From Phoebastria nigripes (lineage: Eukaryota > Chordata > Aves > Procellariiformes > Diomedeidae): a DNA stretch of 64,000 nt. The notes beneath the pieces are model-generated. The model saw nothing but the letters and a program-made list of their open reading frames with translations, ran no database searches and was not told the DNA's origin. Shown in pieces: positions 27,101 through 39,200 of this stretch (position 1 is the first letter of the stretch; each line of letters starts with the position of its first letter). The stretch covers positions 3,353,940-3,417,939 of the forward strand of contig JAYKAV010002553.1 in assembly GCA_035582835.1 (NCBI GenBank), given 5' to 3'. Both the position numbers and the translations under genes were made by a program.

Positions 27101-30100
27101 ACTGGCAAAACCTGGTGATTGAACCTGTGGTGCAAGAGCTGTGCAAGCAGGCAGATTAGTTCATGTGGCAGCCAGCTTGCATTCAGATAGGTGAGACCTA
27201 ACTGTTTTAGTGGCTTTTACAGATTTTATATTGTTCTAACTCCATCCATGTGAAGGCAGAAACAGGTTCACGGAACATGAAATAGAGCATAAGGAGAACA
27301 CAAGTAAGCCAAGGAAGAGAAGGAAGAGGTACCTTTGGGGCAAGGCATTAGCTGTGTTTGTCTAGCTGGGAAAGTGGAAAAGCTGGAAGCTGCAGATTTC
27401 AGAGGAGCCTAATGTACCTAATTCAGCGGGCAAAATCCATCTCTGGTGCCATTTTGCGCACTTCATATGTTGTCACTACAGAGCTAACGCTTCAGACACA
27501 CCACAGTAGATGAGTCTTACCATACAGGAGTAAAAGGATTAAAGAGCTTTTGAAAATAAGGCAGATAATGGAAGAAAATCTCCCTCTATAATAACAAAAT
27601 CTTTAGACTGTGAGAAACAGCCAGGCTACTACCAAATACTGAGAGCAGGGCGATAAGCAGGCAGTGCTAAAGAATACAAAACATGAGCAATTCTTTGCCT
27701 GGCTAAGCACAAAGGGAACAGGACAGATGCGCACGGGCTCGTATTTCCCCAGGGAGAGAGAAGTAGCATCGTTTCCTATGTTGTGCCAGAGTAAGGAATC
27801 AATTAATGAGGATGTCTGAAGACAGTATTTCCAGAGCCAGATAGGAGCCATCCCAGATTTTGCAAAGAGATGAAAGAACCATAGTGGAATTATGTGGAAT
27901 CATTTTAAGTACAAAAGGACTAGAAGACAAATTATTTCCTAGATTAAAAAAAAAAAAAAAGAAAGATTTAAGAAAAGTCTAATGGGAATGAACTGTAGAG
28001 ATGTTAGAAGTGACTTCACAGTTAAGGTTGCTTTGAGGACTGTACTTCAGACTGACATTCTTGTAAAACAGCATAACAAAGATCACATTCAGGCCTCAGA
28101 TTTAGCACAGTAACTCTTCATAGGATGACTGACTTGCCTCTGAAAAATGTCAAGAAAAACACGCAGCAATTTTTGCCTAGGGTTATACTCATAAGGTCTT
28201 CAGGGGCAGAGAAAGTCCTTTTGTGATGAGTACACAGTGCATAGCACAGTGGGTGCTGATCCTTGACCAGTGTCTCTAGACTTAATATAAAGTAAGCCAT
28301 ACTAGACAACACTGCCTTTTTACTTTTGCTTTGCTTTCTTCACATTTAAACAGCTAACATGGAGTGATTCAGCCATTTGGCTATGGGAACCAGATAATAA
28401 TATACAATTTAAACAGCAAGGAGCTGGGGCAGAAAGCTGCTATTATGTGATGGCAGCCTGTGCTGGACAACCTGGAACTAACATAACACCTGGCCATCTT
28501 TTGGACGTCGGGTAAACTGGATATCCAAGTCACTGCTATAATCTATGAATTCAAATTCTGTCTCAGTAAAGGACTCAAAGCAGACATTGGCAACATCAGC
28601 TACACATCTGTGACGTGAACCTGGAGATGGACCTATCTGGGAAGATAAAAGGGTTGGAAGAAGCCGGGCAGAAAGTGTGCTTTGGCAGAAAAGCAAAATG
28701 CAATGTATTATAGCGTCAAAGAAAACTGCAGTAGCAAGACAGCTTGATATATGTGAAACATCAAGAAATTTGCATTCAGCATGAAATTTCTCAAGTTTGA
28801 CCTCAGTGAATTCTTTTGTGATATCTTTCATAATAGCCACTGGAATATTTTAAAGTCAACAGAGCAGTACTTCAAACAGCCATCACCACAACATCAGAGC
28901 ATCCAGATGCCTTCTAGTGCTAGGAGGAGGAAAAGAACTAAGAGGCGCCTTAGAGAGGAACCGCATGTTCACTGCAGTGCTCCTCACCAAGTCCCCTTCC
29001 CAGCACCACCACTGCAGCTCTGGATGATCCCATGCTGTGCAATGGCTCAGCCTCCTACCCAAAGCTCTGTAAAAAAATGCAGAAACACAGCTACTACCAG
29101 AAACCCAGTAATTTTACATTAAAGATCTGCAAGCTCATATGTCTGCCTTAACATCAGAATAACACAGTCTAACAGCATTAAATAGCAATGACTCTCCGAT
29201 TTTCATGACTTACAATGCAGTCTAAAGTTTGTGTCTTTATTTTAATATAAACCCCTACTGGGAGCAGCAATAGAAGAGGAGCCTTAGATCCAATCCTGAT
29301 TTCACTGAAACCAGCACCAAAACTGAATCTTTTTAGATGGCAGCAGCTGCCTCTTCTCATTACTATCTATTCACTTTTATCACTGTGGCATTGGGAACCT
29401 TGGTCACAGCTGGGGACTCCACTGTGCTCCATGCTGTACAAACACAGAACAAAGGCAATACCCTGTCTTTAGAGGGCTGATAGCTAAATCTGAAATGAAT
29501 GCTGGAGGGACAGAAAAGAGGAGGAATCCCAAGAGAAGAGGCAGCACTATCAGTCAGCATGACTGATATAACTGAAGTCTGCCAGCTTTTCTGTAGACAC
29601 TATTAAAAAGGAGGGCGAGGAAGGACAGGAAAAATAATCAGGTCACACTGCAGACATTTAGAAGAAATCCAGCTCCTGCACGAGGGGCGACATGGGAACG
29701 AGCACAAAGGAGCTAGTTTGAAAGCTATCAGGCAGGGACGGCTGGGATGCGGGGCTGAGGAGGCAAGAGCTGAGCTCCAGGCACTGGCCAGGAGCCACTG
29801 GCGAGGCAGAGACAACAGGCCAGCAGCGCCGGGGAGCCGGAGGAGCCTGGCAGCACTGCAGGGCACTGCATGGCCACATCCAGACCCCCGCAGCAGGGTG
29901 GGAGGGTCGCAGCCTGAGGAAGCCCTGCAGCCACTTCCCACCACCCAGAGCATGCCGGGCAGGCATGCTGCTGCCCTTGGGAGAAGGTCACCAGGGCCTG
30001 GGGCTAGTCTGTATAGAAACTGTATTGATGTAGTTTTCCCTGCCCCAGTCATGTAGTTATAATCATGACAAAACAATGCATCTTTTTTGCTTTATTTTAC

Positions 30101-33100
30101 TAATTTAAGCCATTTGCTTTGTGCATAACATACCATAGATCTGAGGTACCCTGTAGGGCCAGGTGGTATCTGCCCTGAATGCTGTGTCCCATGTCTAGGA
30201 CAGGGATTCCGGGCCTTTTCTCCCCATGCAGTGCAGAATTACCCACCACAACCCTTGACTATGAGTCAAACTAACAAACTGCAAGGACACCTCCTCTTTC
30301 CATGAACCTAACGCCTTTCTTGTGTAATCTAAAATTCTTTACTGAACATCTGTCCATGGACTCTTGCCAACTGATTGCTCTTCAGCTTCATTCATATCCC
30401 AGGTAGGAAGCTTCTTCTCACTTTTGTCTGTTTGGTCCTTAGCTGGGTGGACTGCAAGGTCCGCACGTCTGCTGTATCCTCAAAGTGTGCATGGGTACTT
30501 TGCAATTACCAACAATGATAGCATTCCCTTACTCTCCTCATTTTAAAATGTCTTTAACTTCTTTACTTCCCCATTTTGAGTGTACTGGAAGTCAATAAGA
30601 GGCATGGCTCAGTCCTACCTTTACCTCCTTGGCCTCTAGCACTCAGAAATTGCTGCATGCACCTCTGATTGTCACCCTTACACTTGAAGATAAGAGGACT
30701 AAGGCATCCTTCAGAGGCAGGGAAAAATGCAGTTCAGAGNCTAGCAAAGATCACCATGCAGATGCTTCTCAGTCCAGTAGCTCCAAGCCAGTGTCCAGGT
30801 CAGAGCAGAATTATCATCTATAAAGAGGAGCCCCACAACAATCAGGTTTACTTCTGACATGAAAAAAATCGAGCAATCACACAAAAACAGCACAGCAAAA
30901 TTAACAAGCTACTGTAGCAACTAGTCTGGGAACTCAGAGCAACCCAGCAAGGAAGGATGTTTTCCTCCAGCCCTCCCACAGGATGATAATCACCCAAAAT
31001 TGGTAGCACCAACTGGCGCCCAGAACACATTTCAGAATCCCATCCCAACATCAACTGTCAGCACTTGAGGAAAGCATCACAATTTGAGTACAGTGTGCTG
31101 TAGCACTCACAGGTTCACTTGACTGCTGTTGTTTTTTCTGGACCAAGGGGATACCAAGACATGGGTCAGGACCCACAGCCAGCTCCCAACAGGGCTGTTG
31201 GGTGAGATTTTGTGGTTGTAGCCTGGCAAATACAGAGAACAAAGGTACTCGGGAAGTCACAGCTCTTGTTTTTGTTCATTACACTTTTGTAACTCCACAA
31301 CGCTTCTTAGCTCTGGAGGTGCAATGGGCAAGTTGCGTGCTTGCATCTGTATTTTGTATCATGGTGGTGTCTGCAAGGGATGAGAGCACATCAAATCCCT
31401 TCTCATCAGCAATCCTCTGCAGACACCACTGAGTATGTCAGAGGCCACATCCCATGTTCCAGATGTGTAAACTCTCACAAGCTGGAATTGCAATGAGGCA
31501 CACCTGGATGCATGCCAGCATTTAAATAAGCTGGTGACATCTGGTCAGGGCTGCCGAGGCATACAGATAAACAGGCTAGGCCAGCCGCAGAGCAGCACAG
31601 CATGCAGTACCAGAGAGACAAAGATGCACAAAGCAGCCCAATTAACTCACCAAATTGAACAGAACGGGGGCCTAGTGCTTTTGAAGGGGATTTGGGCAAG
31701 CTAGAATGTCAAAAACTGTGTATTGTACACAGATACCAGAATTCATATGACAATAACCTATACTGTCACTTTATGCAACTCTCCCATACTGATCAGAAGC
31801 TGCTTCTCTTCCCATCCCGCCTGACAGGTCATCTCTGTCCGGATTCACCCGGTTTCTCTGCAGAGCCCAGGGAGCAGCGATATATTTATGTGCTGCTCTG
31901 GGGGCCGCTCCAGAGGATGCGGAGTGGCACGTGCGTGAGAGGAGAGCTCCAGGCACCCCTGAGAGCTTGTGAAGGATGTTCCCTAAAAGGCTTCCCGCTC
32001 TCCAAGGCACGGCCAGCCGTAGCACGCTTGTCTCCTGCTATATGACAGCTCGCAAGTGGAGCTGTAGGAATGCCCATATGGAACTCCCAAACCATAAAGC
32101 TACGTTTCAACATTGAGCCTGAACTCCAGCAAAACAAAAAGGGAAACTAATGCCGGCTCCCCCGAGAACTTCCTGCCTCGGAAAATCAGAGCTGCCACAT
32201 TACCACTCAAGAAGAAAGGATGTTTTGGCTGGACTCCAAATTATTAGAGCTTTATAGGCCAAAAGCAAACACATTAAAAGTTCTCGTAAGCCAGCTGGCA
32301 GGCAATTATTTAAGCAGCTTATCACATTCCCCACTATCTACAGTTTCTGAAAAAATTTATGAGGAAACTCTAGATAGCTTAACTGCAATTACCTAGCATA
32401 GAGGTGAGAAAGGCCAAGAGCCAGGGAGTAAGGCTGTTGCACCTCGGAGAAAAGAGCCCAATGCTCTTGTCAGACACAATGGTAAGTGTAATGCATTACC
32501 GGGATGAGAGGCTAGAAACACACCAGTCCCGTGAAGCTCTGAAACAAAGTGTTGGCCAAATTTATCACACCATGGGGCCATGATTCCTCCCATTTCTCTC
32601 CCCAAGCTGGCTCCAAGACCCCTGTGACTTGGGACCACAGGAACTCACAGTGTCAGTCCCCAGGATCACAGCACAGGTTTGGTGAGAGCCTGCTACTTCT
32701 GCACAAAAGCAGCACAGCAGGTCTGTGCCTGAACCCAGCAGAGCACAGGCTAAAGAAAGGGCTTCAGCTCCCTGTTCTTGCCTCCAGCTAGGGAACAAGT
32801 GAAAATGAAATCCTACAGAAAGAGCTAACTCTGCAACAAGTGGAAAATACAAGGTCTCAGTTGTGACCAGGAGCCTAATCCAGCTTACAGAGGGACAGTA
32901 TTTCCAAGAGGAACTTGACTTCAGTGCAACCATTAGATATTAGCCAACATTTCCATACTGCCCTGTCTCCTTCCCATCTGTTCATGCCACTCATTAAACC
33001 AACACACACTGAAGACTGTTGACCTTTAGGACAAGGAATTTGATTTCCCAGCACAGCATCCAGCACTCAGCACTTCAGTTTCAGACTGAACTGAGTGCCC

Positions 33101-35816
33101 AGGCACCCTTAAAGGAGCATTAACGAAGCCCAGTGACATTTTCATATGCATGTAAATGTGCACACAGCAACAAGGCAATGACTAGGCTGGCAAGGAGACC
33201 CAGACACTGCTTTGGGCTATGTGGGCAAGCAATGCTCCCCCTTCATGCAAACAGACAATAAACTGAAGCATAGCAGAACAAGGATCCTGTTGTCCAAGCC
33301 CATCCCAGGCCTGGATGAGAACAGGACAGGGTGTTACATGCAAATATACAAAAATACTGCAAATGCAACACAGCCTTGAGTTTGGGTCTGGATGTGCGCC
33401 TGACAGGGCTTGGACTGAGTAGGGGGTTAAACGCAAGTCTAGGTCTCAAAGATTTTAGTGAGACCTGCGGAGAAGGGAATGTTTGAATAAGATTGTCCCC
33501 TGCTCCAGGCTATTTTCAGAGAAAAGTAGCCATGTGTTCAGACTTGGCTTTAACTCTGAAATCAACCATTTTTTTCTGTGTGACCCTCAGCAAGTCACTT
33601 TGACTTTTTGCCATTACCTCATGTTTACAGTGAACATTTTCCTATTTACAGTAAAACATAGATGGCAATTGTGTCTCCTTTCATCGCCTGTTTATGATGT
33701 GAGCTCTTGATGTCCAGTTGTGGAGTGACACTCTATCAAGCCATTTTAGCAAGATGCCTTATGCCTTTTTTCAGCACATCCTGCCTTCCAGGCCCATGGC
33801 TTTTTCCCTTCCACTCATCCCACCCCACCATGTCAAATGGCCAACATGAACACTGAGTGCCTGGCAAAGCATTTAGGCGCTGCTTGAATTGAACATTAAA
33901 TGCATTCATTAAACAGACAGATGTTTCTCTTTTGAAATTGAGCACTTGGGCACACTGCAATCATCATTCTCAGTTATGAAGAGCCAGGCAGAGGTTAGAG
34001 AGACCACAAACAGAAGAGAGACCCACACAAATCATCTTTTGTCGTGTTCAGTAACATTTGGTAAGGAGGTTAAGACAACCAGCTTTCATTTCCAATCTTT
34101 AAGTCAGCATGCTATAAGACCACACGCACAGCATGCAAGCTTTACTAGCTAACTTGCACTTCTCTCCAGATGAGAGGAAATAGGGGCAAAAGCACGGTCG
34201 TGGAGCATACTTAAAAAAAAAAAAAAAAGAAGCAAGCTTGGTGGTGATAGACCTGCAAAGCAAGAGATCGATTTGCTAGCGCTATCTGTGGGTGCCAGGA
34301 AGCGTTGGAGTAAAACTTACACTTCAGGCTGTGCTTTAACAGAATCGCTTGCGGGGGGGGGGGCAGTAGGGTGGGTAAAGAGCTGGGGGATTACATCCTA
34401 AGGACAACTGTCAGCATATAACAAATAAATTCAGTCATTTGGACTGATCCAGGCCACATTTAAAATGCTTTATTCAAAAGAGTGTTATAAGCACCAGCTG
34501 CACAGAGTATACTCATCCCTCTACTAGGTCCAGCGTTTTAGGCACTCCCTGCTCAAACGTGCCACACTGAGCACCATCTCTTCATCCCTCCTTCCAGAGC
34601 ACCACAGCAGTTCCCCCAGATAAGCACAGCAAAGTGCCAAGAGAATGGGTCCCACACAGCAGAGAACGGGACAGCACCCCTGTGAATCAGGCTGGGTATG
34701 AGGCATCAGCCCTCAACTGTATTTATTTTGCCAGTCCACAAGAATTACCACTCAAAGGACACTCAGTTTGCAGCTCCATAGTGCACACGCAGGAAAAAAA
34801 AAAAAAGGAAAAAAGAGGAAGAGATATTACAGCTTTTTAGCAGTAAGCCAAAAACACTATTCCAGTGAGGTGCTCATACAGTCTCCACTATTTTACTGGC
34901 AGCAGTCACAGAACGCTTATGCGTATAAAAGTAGGTGCTAAAGATTAATGACGTGAAGCTTACAGCATACGCATATTTAGAAAGCAAGAATAACGCACGT
35001 AGAGTGGACAAAGCAAGGGAGAAAGGGTTGGACGCAAAGCAAGTCTACATAGTGCCATCACCCTACCAAACCCTGCAACTGCCAAGTGCTCGGTGTTAGG
35101 TCTCGCTCTGCGGCTGTGGGAGAAATGAGCCAGCCTAGCCACAGCACGCCTCGTACCCCTGCAGGCAGCGAGCGGCTGCGCCAGAGCAGGGGCAGAACTG
35201 CAAGGCGGGCGCTTACCTTTGCTAACTTGAGTGCAGGGACACGCTTCCCTACGGAGCAGCCCCCCTGCCCGAGGGCGGGTGGTGTAGAGCAGGATGTCTC
35301 CCCTTGGAGGAGGAGCGGGCGGTACTTCCCCTGCAATGCAGCACAGGGACACCGCAGGGAGCGCTCCCCGGCCGCTGAGGCGGAACCCACGGGGACGGGG
35401 GGTCCGCAGCAAACCAACACGGAGGTGCCCGCAGGGTGCCACCTCCATCCCCCCTGTCCCGCGGGGCGAGCGGGGCTGCCCGGCGGCACGGCCGAGCGCC
35501 GGGGACCACCTGGCGCGGCGGGCAGGGGGTCGGGGACCCCGGGCGGGGGAGCTGCTGCCCCGCCGCAGCAGGGACGGCGAGAGCCCGGCTCGCAGCGGAG
35601 GCACCGCAATGGGCGGGCCGAGGCCGAGGTGCGCCGGACGGCGCCTGCCCGCCAGCCAGCAGCGCGCCGCGGACGGCTGCGGGGTGCCCGCAGCGGACGG
35701 GACGGGGACGGGCCCGTAACGCGGCGAGGGGCCGGTGAGGGGCTGCCGGCCCCCGGGAAGCCCCGCTCCTACCTGCCGCCGCGCCGCCCGCCGGGCACCG
35801 GTGCTCCCGCCGCCAT
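12126..35816 (-). CDS. ARHGAP19: ARHGAP19, Rho GTPase-activating protein 19 (11 coding exons; last exon unresolved)
   Basis: This is a RhoA-directed GTPase-activating protein acting at the cell cortex in mitosis and cytokinesis. Coding exons, 5' to 3': 35816-35773, 22908-22643, 18241-18161, 17815-17606, 17002-16776, 16229-16143, 15197-15132, 14399-14211, 13472-13374, 12779-12687, 12194-12126. All have AG acceptors and GT donors, and the phases join to 477 codons; human has 494. The start MAAGAPVPGGRRGG joins by a split Ser codon to DAICNFVICNDSS, as in human. The RhoGAP domain covers about residues 115-310. The arginine finger is Arg139 in GLFRVPGN, followed by SNDVATLLKMFLGELPEPLL and KQDKNKMSAHNLALMFAPH. 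The tail is basic and serine-rich (RRTRSRSFSGLIK). Intron 1 is 12.9 kb. After GRKE at 12126 the human protein has six more residues; I could not place that exon with confidence (candidates near 12.03, 11.75 and 8.29 kb). Confidence 0.95.
17385..17440 (+). mobile_element. CR1-like LINE 3'-end fragment
   Basis: A short stretch centred on CTGGGCTAGATAGACTTGGT with TCTGATTC after it matches, from memory, the 3' end of CR1 retroposons common in birds and reptiles. It lies in the ARHGAP19 intron between the exons at 17606 and 17002, and is too short to be active. No reverse-transcriptase frame is present. Confidence 0.55.
28490..28636 (-). other. Candidate orphan coding exon inside ARHGAP19 intron 1
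   Basis: On the minus strand this block is bordered by an acceptor with a good pyrimidine tract (CTTTTATCTTCCCAG) and a donor GGCCAG/GTGTTA. It is exactly 147 bases, open in one frame for 49 codons. The peptide contains SRHRCVADVANVCFESF and DYSSDLDIQFTRRPKDGQ, with unusual Asp/Glu/Phe content and several CpG-containing codons within AT-rich intron. I do not recognise the protein. Spliced into ARHGAP19 between exons 1 and 2 it would give an immediate stop (AG + ATAG reads AGA TAG), so there it could only be a poison exon or belong to another transcript. Confidence 0.33.
29385..29485 (+). mobile_element. Ancient amniote SINE/retroposon tail fragment
   Basis: The stretch reading CTGTGCTCCATGCTGTACAA, then ACACAGAACAAAG and a CCCTGTCTTTAGAGGGCT segment, resembles a widely dispersed old amniote repeat. 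That repeat runs, from memory, as a 'gctgtacaaacacagaacaaa ... agagctta' tail. It is degraded and in the intron of ARHGAP19. I could not assign it to a named family without a repeat library. Confidence 0.45.
33560..33645 (+). mobile_element. MIR-like (CORE-SINE) fragment
   Basis: The segment CTGTGTGACCCTCAGCAAGT followed by CACTTTGACTTTTTGCC matches the MIR-type core 'tgtgaccttgggcaagtcactt' closely enough to suggest an old CORE-SINE. It is truncated and diverged, with no promoter boxes that I can see. Confidence 0.45.
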
Positions 35817-35819
35817 CTC

Positions 35820-36035
35820 ATACCTGCCGCTCCGCCTCCCCATTGGTCCGCCGCACCACCCCTCCTCGGCCCCGCCCCGCCCTGGACGCGCATCGCCATT
35901 GGCTGCAGCCGGCACCGCCCCGCCGCCATTGGCCGGTTCGAACGGGCAACTGCCGATCCGCGCGCACGGCGGGTGGTGGTGGGGAACGGCCGCCCATGCC
36001 GCCCGCGGCATGCTGGGAGTTGTAGGCCGGCGAGG
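35820..36035 (-). promoter_or_regulatory. ARHGAP19: ARHGAP19 CpG-island promoter with three CCAAT boxes and a ZNF143-type element
   Basis: Directly upstream of the ARHGAP19 ATG, three ATTGG cores (CCAAT on the minus strand) lie at 35842, 35898 and 35928, spaced 56 and 30 bases, as in NF-Y-driven cell-cycle promoters. A CATGCTGGGAGTTGTAGG element at 36010-36027 is the reverse of the ACTACAACTCCCAGCATG type bound by ZNF143. A TTCGAA palindrome at 35937-35942 resembles a cell-cycle homology region variant, but sits upstream of the CCAAT boxes, which is atypical. High CpG extends from about 35.2 to 36.26 kb. Confidence 0.72.
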
Positions 36036-36269
36036 GGCTCGGCGGGGCTCGGGTGTCGGGGCAGGGCGCGGCCTGCAGAGCCCCTCGGTGCGCGGGGAGA
36101 CCCCGCAACGGCCCCGAGGCTCGCCGGCGGCCGGCCAGCCTGCCCCAGCCGTCCCCGGCGTCAGCTGCCCGTGAGCTGCGGCAGCAGCCCGGGAGCCGGC
36201 AGCACGTGGGGCCTGGCTGGCAAGCTCCCGCTGCTGGGGGGCGAAGGGGGCAAGAAGGTGCGTGTGCCA

Positions 36270-39200
36270 TTTTGCCGACGCTTGAGCATCCTTCACGTGG
36301 TAGGAGCCACCACGGCGCCTGATAGGGGAGAGGAGAACGGCTATCGCCTCACGACCAGCACACGTGAGCCACGGGCCTGTGCACGGCACCAGTACGGAGC
36401 TGTGGAAGTTCTTGTGGCGCTGCCTCTCAGAGTCTTGTGCACACCTGACATATTCAGTAGAAAAATAAAAGTTGCAGGCATTTTATTTCAAGGAAACTTT
36501 TGAAATGTGGCTTGTGTGTAACCAACACAGCAGGGTCTGCCTAAGCCTGCGGAGACCACACAAAGGCTCCAAGAAGCATGAGTTACACCATAAACCCCAA
36601 CTCACATCTCAGCTTGAATATTTTTTATCTTTGCTCACCATCAAGGAGAAATTAGAGGAACAGAGACACTGCAAAACCAGTTTTATTTCTTTGTTTCCTA
36701 TTTGGTTTTTTCCTTTGTGTGTGGAAGCACCTGCCTTGCCCCTAGCTGTCCCTGTGCCCCTGCACGCTTGCTGCACCTGGGTTTGCACAGAGCTTTCAGG
36801 TAGCAACTGAGAAAAAAAAGCTTTTTAGAAACAGTAAGTGAAACTGTAGATCAGAGTGCTGAGGGGACTAGGAATTAATCTGACTTTTTTTTTAATTGAC
36901 TAGATTTCAGCTGAAGTGGTCCCTTGGCATTTTAAACCTCAACACTTAATTATCTTACTGCAAATCATTTTAGCATAAACACCAAGGTTCCTCTTATACT
37001 GCTGCCCCCAGGAGGGTTTTCCCATCCCTGCACCTTGGTGTGTGCCGAATCCTGACTTTGAACTGGGGAGACCCAGGTGCGCCTGTGGGGACCCCCAAAG
37101 GCGCTGCAGCGTGCTTGGAGGAGGTGGTGGTCCAGCTGCATGGGCACAGCCCCCCGGGGCACATCTGTCCCTCTCAGCAGCATGCCACAATGGACGCAAC
37201 CCAGGCAGGTAGCTTCTAGGGTAAAGGAAATGATGATGTTTTCCTTCTCCTCCTGATTTTAAGCCTTAAAACTCACTGTGGGCATCTGCAACTGTCCCAG
37301 CCAGCCCAGGGGCCACCCCGCCAGTGCCGGGGGCAGCCTGTTAGTCCTGTCAGCCTCTCCTCAAGCGTGCCTAGGACGCCTGCAGCCCACAACTCTGAGA
37401 CCCCCTGCTATGCAGCTGGTATCTGCAAGGTTAAGAATCCTTCGTGACGATTTCCTGCACAAGTATAGCTGAATACGGGTACACTGTCAGTGCCCGCTGT
37501 AGCCTGCGGAAAGGACTTGCATGGTTTAATGGCGTGCTGGGTGAAGAAATAGCCTCCAGCCCGCTCCCAGCTTGAGCAACAAATGCCAAGCATCGCTCCA
37601 GGTCCCTGTCTTGTGCTTCTCTGTGGGTAACTGCAAAATATTTGTGGCTGGCATCTGCAGGAGGCAGGACCCTACATCACCTTCACCCTGCCCCATAGCA
37701 AAGAGCTGCGCTCAGCCTCCTGCGGGCCCCCAAGACGCAGCTCTGCTCCCTGCCAGGGACAGCTGCTGGTGGGGAGCAGGCTTGACTCGCTGCCAGCCTC
37801 CCCGGGCAGGATGACGTCTCCTCTCCAAGGGTTTCTATTGCGTTACATGATTAATTAGCTGATTAACAAGATGTTGTTGCGGAAGAATCTGTTCTCTGGA
37901 CACCAGCTCAGGCGAACACCATCCTCTGTGCTAATGAAACTCTTCTGTTCCACGCAGGCATGCGCTAATTTAAGCAACAACATGCAAATGAAGAACAATA
38001 CAGTGAGTAATCTGGAGCTTTTAAATGAATTAGCTACAGCCTTCTCCAGGCCCTGTCTCCAAGGAGGGAAAGCAGAAAGACAGATAGCTCTGGTGGGCCT
38101 AGAGCCTCATGTTACAAGTGTTGGGGGCTTGGAAGGTGACTGCTGCCTGTCTCCCCCTGTCCTGCCCTCAGGAGAGGGAGGCCATCAGGCCAAGGCTGCA
38201 GGCAACGGAGGAAGATGGATGTAGCTCCTGCTGACTGAACATGGTCAGGAGGTGCTGCTGGAGATGCCTGTCCCGTAAGCCAGGCTGTGGGCTCCCTTCT
38301 GGCAGGATTAGAGCAGCAGCACCTCAACATGGCCCTGGGATTCAAGGGTCCAAGAGAGAGCCCTGGGTGGGGAAGCAGGAAGGGGACAGTGCTCCTGACA
38401 AGGCAGGACCAATACCAGTACAAAAGCTCCTCCTCCACCCCCAGGCTTTTAAAAGGATCTTAGAAAAAAACAAAAAGCACATGAGAGCCACAAAACTGGA
38501 TTTGCAGCCTCCAGAAAGAAGCCTGCAGTAAGAGGCTGAACAAGCACAATCCCTTTAGCTTATTAGGAGACTGAGAAGTGTTGCAATTCCAGCATGTAAG
38601 CTACCACGGTAGGAAATGACAAAGGACTAAAGGCTTTTTAATATATAAGAGGAAGGGAAAGCTAGTTATGTTCACAAATACGTGTTCTTTGCAGTGTGAG
38701 CAATGGGACCTGTATCCATACCCTCAGCTCCATTCTCTTCAGCATGCTTTGGCCAAACACCATCTTTTGGGCTCAGTGCAGAAGTAACTGCGCAAAACAG
38801 ATGCTCAGGCCAACCTGAGACAGCTGGGCAGCTAAAAAGATAGAGAATTATTTGCACTGCTCAGGCCTAGTTGTCAGGAGGTGGTCAGAGCAGAAGAAAG
38901 GGCTTTTCTCAGCTCTCACGGGTAAGGAAAAGGGCAAGGCATGGAGGTTTGCAGTAGCAGTTTTCCAGCCAATTTGAAGAAATTTGGGACGAACTGTTCT
39001 GCCCCACAACCAGGCATGGCTGATACGAGAAAAGCAAGAGGCAGGACTGAAAACAGTGGCAGCCAAATGGCAGACACTCCCCCGCCATGGCACAGATCCC
39101 CAGGCTGAGACCCTGTTCATCCAGGAGAAGGTGCTGCCAAGAGGGAGTTTGTATAAGGAAGCTGGTTGTAGCAAAGGACTTTTCACCATCTCTGGCTTCT

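Larger units (their letters stand above)
22909..35772 (-). other. ARHGAP19: ARHGAP19 intron 1 (12.9 kb)
   Basis: This is the largest gene-free stretch in the window. It is AT-richer than the rest and holds homopolymer A-runs near 27.94, 34.21 and 34.80 kb, old SINE-like fragments near 29.4 and 33.6 kb, and a G-run near 34.35 kb. It also holds one open, splice-bordered block at 28490-28636 on the minus strand. Blocks near 26.6-26.9 and 32.2-32.4 kb have long AT-rich low-CpG sequence that could be conserved non-coding DNA. No tRNA or other RNA gene was recognised. Confidence 0.6.

Noticed and set aside
35086..36174. 362-codon plus-strand open frame in the ARHGAP19 CpG island (considered as a FRAT-like gene)
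   Set aside because: It spans the ARHGAP19 promoter and first exon on the opposite strand, is arginine/proline/glycine rich, and has no FRAT GSK3-binding helix.
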